A stretch of 64,000 nt of DNA from Pyricularia pennisetigena (taxonomy: Eukaryota > Ascomycota > Sordariomycetes > Magnaporthales > Pyriculariaceae). The position numbers and the translations under genes are program-made. The notes under the pieces were generated by a model. The model ran no database searches. It saw nothing but the letters and a program-made list of their open reading frames with translations, and had not been told where the DNA came from. The DNA lies in NCBI RefSeq assembly GCF_004337985.1, contig NC_043741.1, positions 4,130,140 to 4,194,139 of the forward strand. Reading direction: 5' to 3'. Of the stretch, positions 58,298 through 64,000 are shown piece after piece (within the stretch, counting starts at the first letter, position 1; each line of letters begins with the position of its first letter).

Positions 58298-60320
58298 CTC
58301 CAAAGAAGTAATGCGTGCGGCGCAAGATCAGAGCAGGTGGCGCGCCGACGGTGTTTAATATGGACGAATGAAGGTGGATCGAGAGCGGCCAACCGGATTG
58401 AACCTGTCGTCAAAAGGTCCGTTGCCTTCCTTCCTAGGCCGAGCACATGTTCCCGTCGCTGGGCTCAACCTTTGGGGAAATGGAATGAAAGAGGTGCGGA
58501 GTGGCTCGCAGTTGTCGCGCAGAAGCTCGGTGGCTGCTGAATGCGCTTGCTGGTCGTTTAGTCTGTCGCAGGGCTGTGTCGCTAGCCACAAAATCAGTCC
58601 GATGTTTACTTTTTTTTTCCCTCTCTTTCTTACTCGATGAGACAGCTGGGATTAGCAGCGGGAATGATCGCGGTGGGAATGCAGAATGATTAGTGGAATT
58701 GTTCGATCACAATGCAAAGCTTGATGAAACAGCGGTAATAGGTTTGGGATGGAAGAAGATCAGATTGAAGATGGGCGCAAAAGGATATCGAGGGTGGCAT
58801 TGCATGCGCCCGCAGCTAAGCTAAGGATGACAGGGTCTCTGTCACGATTATTTGTTGTACCCATAACGGCGCAGGCATTGCATTTGGCCCAAGTCACTGG
58901 GCTGGCTACCTTTCTTTTACCCAAGTCGATGGCTGCAGGGCTGGGCGGTATTGTTTGGGGGCCTCAAACCGAGGAGGTGCACAGCGCTTATCGGCAGTGG
59001 GCCGGACTGGGGTTGACGTGAAAGTCAGGTACAAGGGAGTGGGGTGGCGCGTACTGGCTGCGGCAGAGTCCCCAGCTTCCAAGCACAAGCTGCAATACTA
59101 TATAGTAAGTCTCTGTTAGGTGAGTAGCCGGCACCCATTGTGCGTTTGGCTTACACTGTACTGATTGCTCGATTAATTGGGGGAGGGGGGAGGTCTTGAT
59201 TCTCTAGAGTTGACATATCTAGTCTAGTCAGACTTCCCCCGCACCAAACGATTGTATCCGTAGTTGCTGAGTTGCGGTCCTGTTCAAAAGAACCTTGCGA
59301 AGTGTAATAGTTAGTAATTGAATTAAGTGTCTTTCGTGTTCTATATTTGTCCTAGGTCCACTTCAATTGCTTCGTTGGCTCGTGCCAGAGCCAGACATAG
59401 TCGGGCAAGTCGGGATTCATGGACGTACTTTCAACCACGTACAAGGGCGGGCGAGGCAGAGCTATCTGATCTCAATCTTTGTCAAGAGTTGAGACCAATA
59501 GAGAAACCAGGGAGCGAAGGAGAGAAGATACGGTGGTCTTCCACACGAGGTGACGGGGCTTTTGGACCCCAATTCCTTCTACTAGGTATGTGCTCCCAAG
59601 ACCGCGGCGTAGTTGCAGGGCTGTGGCGGTTGGGTGGGTTACAGCCCCTCCAGCGACAGAACCAATACGTTCCCACCTGAGCGACCTTGACTGCCACCTC
59701 TCAGGTGAGAAGTAGGCGTTTTTTACGGCTGACCACTGGGCTTTTCTAAGCGGCTTTGCTCTGTGGCTGAGCTCTGGGTGCATAGCCCAACACCCCCCAC
59801 TCCAATTCGTCGGTTAATCGTCAATTGCTGTATTTCCGTACTTGCATTGCCGAAGCAAAGTCAAAACGAACGCAGATACAGGACATAGTTCCGCAGTGTT
59901 GATGAAGCTCTATTTCTGATATGTGGTAAAGTCGCGAGCTTCAATTTAGCTCCATTGTCGCCTGATCAAAGTTTAGTGTCGGCAAAGCGGGGGTGCGACC
60001 GGCTGCTTGCGTAGGCTTTGGCCGATAATTACTATGTAAAATTTAAATGACGTGCTGGACAGGCAATCAATAGCACAAGCGACGGCTCCCCTGCACCTTG
60101 CATTGCCTTATCTAAGCAATTAGCCAAGTGCCTTTTGGTACGTACCTTAGCTTGTGTGGAGCTTCCACCTCCAGGATGAAGCAGCGACAATGGCATGAAT
60201 TTGTCAGGGCCCCGGACGATCAGTGTGGTCTGACCAAGTCTACTCCGAGTTACTATGCGGAGTCTCGGCAAACACTGACATAGTTTCGCTTCAACGGACA
60301 AAGCACAACAAAAACTAGTA
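58298..60320. other. 2 kb divergent intergenic region, zinc-finger gene / TMEM14 gene
   Basis: Holds two promoters. A T-run lies at about 58611-58618 and a CTAG-containing patch at about 59217-59228. No gene is recognised among the short frames. Confidence 0.55.
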
Positions 60321-60797
60321 ATGGTACGGGAGATAAGCTCGCTTTTGTCATTCATGCAAATCCGCGAAACATTCATTCGCACGTCTAACATCCGTGTTCG
60401 CAGGGTCTCGAGCTCACAGCATATGGCCTCTCTGGCCTCACTGCAGCTGGCGGCATCGCCGGCTACGCGCGCACAGGATCACTCCCGTCTGTAATCGCCG
60501 GATGCTCGGTCGGGTTCCTATGTGAGTCTAGAGACGTCATGTTGTGCTACTGACTCTATATCATGGCGGCTCGCAAGCTAATCAGCCTCATGACTCGGTT
60601 CAGACGCCCTCGGTGGTTACAGGATTCAGAACAACCAGCCCTACGGCGTCGAGCTGTGCCTTCTTGCCTCAGTCATTCTCGGAGGCGCTTCCATCCCCCG
60701 GGCCATTCGCCTGCAGAAGCCTGTGCCCATTGCTCTCAGTTTGCTCTCGACGTTTGGTGCGCTCACTTTCGGGAATGCCGCTCGTCGGGGTGCATAG
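60321..60797 (+). CDS. TMEM14-family small membrane protein
   Basis: TMEM14/UPF0136 proteins are small membrane proteins of mitochondria or the secretory system; the animal member TMEM14C is implicated in porphyrin import into mitochondria. Three exons (60321-60323, 60404-60521, 60604-60797) give 104 aa. The first coding exon is just the ATG, followed directly by a GTACGG donor. The intron has a CTAAC branch and a TTCGCAG acceptor. The spliced start is MGLELTAYGLSGLTAAGG, as in fungal homologues. Four hydrophobic segments are visible, with the family's AGGIAGYARTGSLPS, VIAGCSVGFLYALGGYRIQ and LLASVILGGASIPRAI. Downstream lies the divergent pair of small genes. Family is firm; the start rests on splice phase and family N-terminal fit. 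Confidence 0.86.
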
Positions 60798-61105
60798 ATG
60801 ACGATCGAATACCGACTCACGATGGCAAGGGAAAGGCTTTGTTGGGTGAGGAAGATCTAGCGGGTAGAGGGGACGCGAAAGATTTTGTTCTTCATAACCT
60901 GGGTCGATTTCGTGGGTTCATTGTGAAGATCAGGGACAGTCTCGCATCAGCGTATAATACACATGTAAAATTACAGAATGACCTCCCCTTATTTGAACTG
61001 TTTTCGTCCATCTTGGTAGTCTCCATTCAGGACCGTTGGTTTTGTTGTTGCTCGTAACGTTTCGACCAGCTCGTTGAGATTTTTTTTTTTATCGTCCGTA
61101 AACCG
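60798..61105. other. Convergent 3' flanks, TMEM14 gene / CMC2
   Basis: 308 bases between two converging stop codons, with a T-run at about 61081-61090. No gene is seen. Confidence 0.65.
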
Positions 61106-61433
61106 TCAAGAATTTTCGTCAATCTCCTTCCACTTCGCCCTGACCTGCTTCATCTTGTCGTTGTTGTTGCTGCGGTTCTCGAGTTGATGTTTCGCTCTCT
61201 CCGCCTTAAGGCATTCGGTGAGGGATCTTTTTAGATCGTTACACATGCCCATAGATTTCCACAGGAAGCCCCGAGCATGGCATTCCTCAAAGGCATGTAC
61301 GATCTCCTCGCACCCTGGAAAAGCATCACCGTCAGTACCAAAGCAGAACCTGGCGTCAGTCGACAGGGTTGGCGCGGGTTCAACTGGGTTTAGTCGTACC
61401 GGCATTGTCCACTCGGTGTAGATGCGGATGCAT
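61106..61433 (-). CDS. CMC2: Twin CX9C mitochondrial protein, CMC2-like
   Basis: Cmc2 proteins sit in the mitochondrial intermembrane space, are imported by the Mia40 relay and support cytochrome c oxidase biogenesis. Two exons (61433-61400 and 61314-61106, 85-nt intron) give 80 aa. The spliced N terminus is MHPHLHRVDNAGCEEI, matching the family start, which the unspliced frame hides. Cysteines C13, C23, C36 and C46 form two CX9C motifs in a helical hairpin. The C terminus has the conserved MKQVRAKWKEIDEN. An unspliced frame of 99 codons starts inside the intron and gives a false N terminus. Convergent with the TMEM14 gene and divergent from GIM4. Confidence 0.88.
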
Positions 61434-61790
61434 CTTTCAGTCGTTTATCGGTAACCCGAACCCAAAATTTATACGTTTCGACGGCGCAAAGTTGGCCGTT
61501 TGCTGTTGGAGGTCCATGAGTTTCCTCAGGGTTGATGTTTAAGGACTGGACCGCGCTGGATTTGATAGGACCCACACCCAATCGACCGCGACGGGAGAGT
61601 GGATCCCATAGCTGAAGGTTGAGGAAGAGACGCGGGGCAAAATATCACTGTGACAAGTTCGGTCTCTTTTGTTCAGCCACTTGAACATCATACCTTGAAC
61701 AAGACTGTTCATTTCGCCGTGAAGCTAAAGAAAGACCTACATCTGAGGAACCTGGACCAACCAAGGAATACGCTCGATTTCGATCTGACA
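61434..61790. promoter_or_regulatory. Short divergent promoter, CMC2 / GIM4
   Basis: 357 bases separate the two start codons, so both promoters must fit here. No named site is distinguished. Confidence 0.5.
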
Positions 61791-62445
61791 ATGGCTTCAC
61801 AGCAGGTGTCCGTGAAGAAGCAGCAAGGTTAGTTTGTCAGGATTGCCGATTTTGTCCTCACGTGAGACACCAAAAACCAACTAACGCTTGACCCCGTCTA
61901 TAGAGCTTCAGGCCCAATACAGCACCTACAAGGACACTCTTCAACAGGTAGCGCGTAAAATTGGAGATGTAGAACAGGAAGCAGAGGAGCACAAGTCAGT
62001 TTTTGTCATCTCATAATTCTGCGACGCGCCTTAGGAGGCGTTTGTATGGCGAGCAGGACAAGCCGTACCTCAAGACTTCTGCCGGCCTATACGCACTCCC
62101 TGTTCATGGCTCGCGGAGGTAGCTGACCCCGAGAATTGCCGACAGACTTGTTTTAGAGACATTAGAACCTCTTCCTGGTGACCGCAAGTGCTTCCGTCTG
62201 ATCAACGGTGTACTTGTGGAAAGGACTGTCAAGGATGTTGTCCCAGCGCTCAAGACCAATGCTGAAGGCTTACGAAAGGTTCTCGAGGACCTGGTAAAAC
62301 AGTACAAAGGCAAGGAGGAGGAGTTCGAGAAGTGGAAGGTGAGATTTTGGCTTTGCCATGGGCTACATACATTCTCGCCCAGGACTATGACTTACCTGCC
62401 CATCGTCTACAGAAAAAGAACAATGTTCAGGTCGTGCAGTCCTAG
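61791..62445 (+). CDS. GIM4: Prefoldin subunit 2
   Basis: Beta-type subunit of the hexameric prefoldin co-chaperone, which hands nascent actin and tubulin to the CCT chaperonin in the cytosol. Four exons (61791-61827, 61904-61994, 62146-62338, 62413-62445) give 117 aa, the usual length. The N-terminal helix reads KKQQELQAQYSTYKDTLQQV and continues KIGDVEQEAEEHK. The central beta hairpin is LPGDRKCFRLINGVLVERTV. The C-terminal helix is TNAEGLRKVLEDLVKQYKGK, ending KKNNVQVVQS in the tiny last exon. The last exon is 33 nt including the stop and is supported by phase 0 and by the family's C-terminal end. Each splice falls in the expected phase. Confidence 0.93.
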
Positions 62446-64000
62446 CTTAACCCCATCTAATCATAGACTGGACGACCCATGTATCGGACTCAACGCACTG
62501 AAAGTAACTGGCTTGCCGGCGTGTTTGGTAAATGCTGGCACATCCCAGGTCACTGGAATCGCAGTAGATGCGGCCACCCTTTGACAACCAGGATTTATCT
62601 AAGCGTCACTAACGACAGTTGTGACGCGCTGCGGAACTCGATGCATTCACCACTTATCCATGGTCGCTGCGTCACCTTGCGCCAATGACATTGGACTTGC
62701 AGTGGCAGAGTTGTGTCTGTGGCAGGCGGCATGAGAGCCTCGCTGCCCAACCGCCGCTGGGCGTTTGACCTCTGGCCGTTGGGCTCCAATAGGAGACCGC
62801 AGGTTCAAGGGTGTCACTCGCATATGGAGCAGTTGATACAAAGTCTATTTTGCCCACCCAGAGGTTCTGGTCTCAATAACGTCAATCGGATGTTTGCTAT
62901 ATAGGGAATCCAAAGACACTGTGATCAGTGACCAATTTTACAAAGATTATAATTGCAAAGGTTATGATATCATCAAAATGCCACCCTAAGAATGCCACGC
63001 TATGACAAGCCATTGTTTCTTAAACGTAGACTCGGGAATGCTTTTTATTGTTTTGATATTATCTCTTTTTCTCCCGATCTGCTTCCCTCTTCCGGTTGAG
63101 TTGTATCAGATTTGGGAGTGAGGCGGAATATCTGGTACATTATTTGAAGGTTGGAAGATGGTGTGATGCCAACTCATCTCCGGAGGAATTATGCATGCAA
63201 GGTCTGATGGTGGCTCAGTCGCAGCTCGCCTCGCTCTGCTCCGTCTAGGTCTAAGTTAGGTACCTTACCTGGATTGACACATGTCCCATGCTATTTTTTC
63301 GCTGGCTATGTCATTCATAATGAGAGCCTTGACCCCCTCGCCATGTAGCTGGCCCGTCGTGGTTTTCTATTGTTGGGACAGTTTTCGCATATTGTACCTA
63401 AGCTACTTACGGAGCAGCTGCATTAGCCCACATCGTCAGCTTACCAGCTTGGGCTCGGCCCCGGCAACAAAGTGAAATTATAAAAGGCCTGAGATAGCTA
63501 CCCAATCAGAAAAGGTAGGGCAGACAAAATACATCATTGGCTAGGAATTCGACACGGGGTCGGAAAGCAAGGGCCCAATCTTCTATACGCACCACAGCCC
63601 TACAGCAGTTTTATTTGATTTGACAAAGGCAGATTCACATCAGAAGAGCCGCGTCGGTGAAAACGCATCCAGGCAAGTCTCAAGGCGCCTCGGCTTTTGG
63701 CTTTCCAAATATTTCTCTCGTCACAGTAGCTGTACTGAATGCGACAAGTCTAAGCCTGACACGGGAGAAAAATTCACAGAAAGTGCTGTATAGGGAGAAG
63801 GTAGGTAAGAATACGACCCGGCCATGGTGTCGGGTAAACGAACTCGAAACCACCGACACCCACTCGACTAGAATTCTTGCGCAACCAGATCCTACCCAAG
63901 GCAGCATTTTTTTGTTCACTGCTACCTGCCTGGGCGATAAGCTTGATTTTTGTCTTGCTGACCGCCTTGACGGGGATGTACCGAACCTTCGTATACTGAA
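62446..64000. other. Right-end intergenic region
   Basis: About 1.55 kb downstream of GIM4. TAGGTACC-type motifs lie at about 63246-63272. The short frames, including 63680-63919 (-), show no family. A gene starting or ending beyond the window could extend into it, but none is visible. Confidence 0.55.

Noticed and set aside
61106..61405. 99-codon unspliced version of the CMC2 frame
   Set aside because: Its first 30 residues come from the intron; the spliced form restores the MHPHLH start of the family.
62800..62830. Possible tRNA T-loop (GGTTCAAG-like)
   Set aside because: The flanking bases do not pair as a T-stem and no A-box or acceptor stem is present. No tRNA or 5S rRNA was recognised elsewhere by eye.
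1..64000. Secondary-metabolite cluster, transposon, CRISPR array or viral insertion
   Set aside because: No synthase, transposase, integrase, reverse transcriptase, repeat-spacer array or viral domain was seen in any frame.

Overview
The window is a gene-rich nuclear segment of a filamentous ascomycete. Most genes carry introns of about 77-120 nt with GT..AG ends and CTAAC/CTGAT-like branch sites. Leaders are CT-rich, and the intergenic DNA holds many long A/T homopolymers. The protein families are those of Pezizomycotina. The group III hybrid histidine kinase, as spliced here, is 1307 aa with phosphoacceptors at His736 and Asp1153. From memory this is the published numbering of Magnaporthe/Pyricularia oryzae Hik1, so I infer a Magnaporthales fungus, probably Pyricularia. 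A 206-base run of N lies at 24435-24640.

Layout, left to right: UGP1 (+); a YNG2-type ING/PHD protein (-) divergent from a HOS2-type histone deacetylase (+); an Fmp42-like MFS transporter (-); a WW plus PhoD-like phosphatase protein (+) convergent with phosphomannomutase SEC53 (-); a YDL206W-like Na+/Ca2+ exchanger (-) divergent from condensin subunit BRN1 (+); a small acidic coiled-coil protein (-); a SAM plus HMG-box protein (+) convergent with the HIK1 osmosensor kinase (-). A gene-free stretch of about 5.2 kb follows. Then come tRNA-dihydrouridine synthase SMM1/DUS2 (+) convergent with PPE1 (-); a TRP/FLC-type membrane protein (-); an intronless C2H2 zinc-finger protein (-); and a compact trio of small genes: a TMEM14-family protein (+), CMC2 (-) and prefoldin subunit 2 GIM4 (+).

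No biosynthetic cluster, operon, transposon, rRNA, tRNA or CRISPR array was recognised. The genes are mostly conserved housekeeping or signalling genes: nucleotide-sugar supply (UGP1, SEC53), chromatin (YNG2, HOS2, BRN1, SAM-HMG), ion and solute transport (exchanger, FLC-like, MFS), phosphatase control (PPE1, PhoD-like), osmotic/fungicide response (HIK1), and mitochondrial or protein-folding factors. The less ordinary signals are structural. They include a first coding exon made only of the start codon, two candidate microexons, a tandem in-frame acceptor in PPE1, CTAGAC-rich clusters and GGTACC/TAGGTA-rich clusters confined to intergenic DNA, and the divergent YNG2/HOS2 pair. I found no convincing novel multi-gene system. 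Exon coordinates were derived by hand from splice signals and reading phase; every multi-exon model given closes to a whole number of codons.
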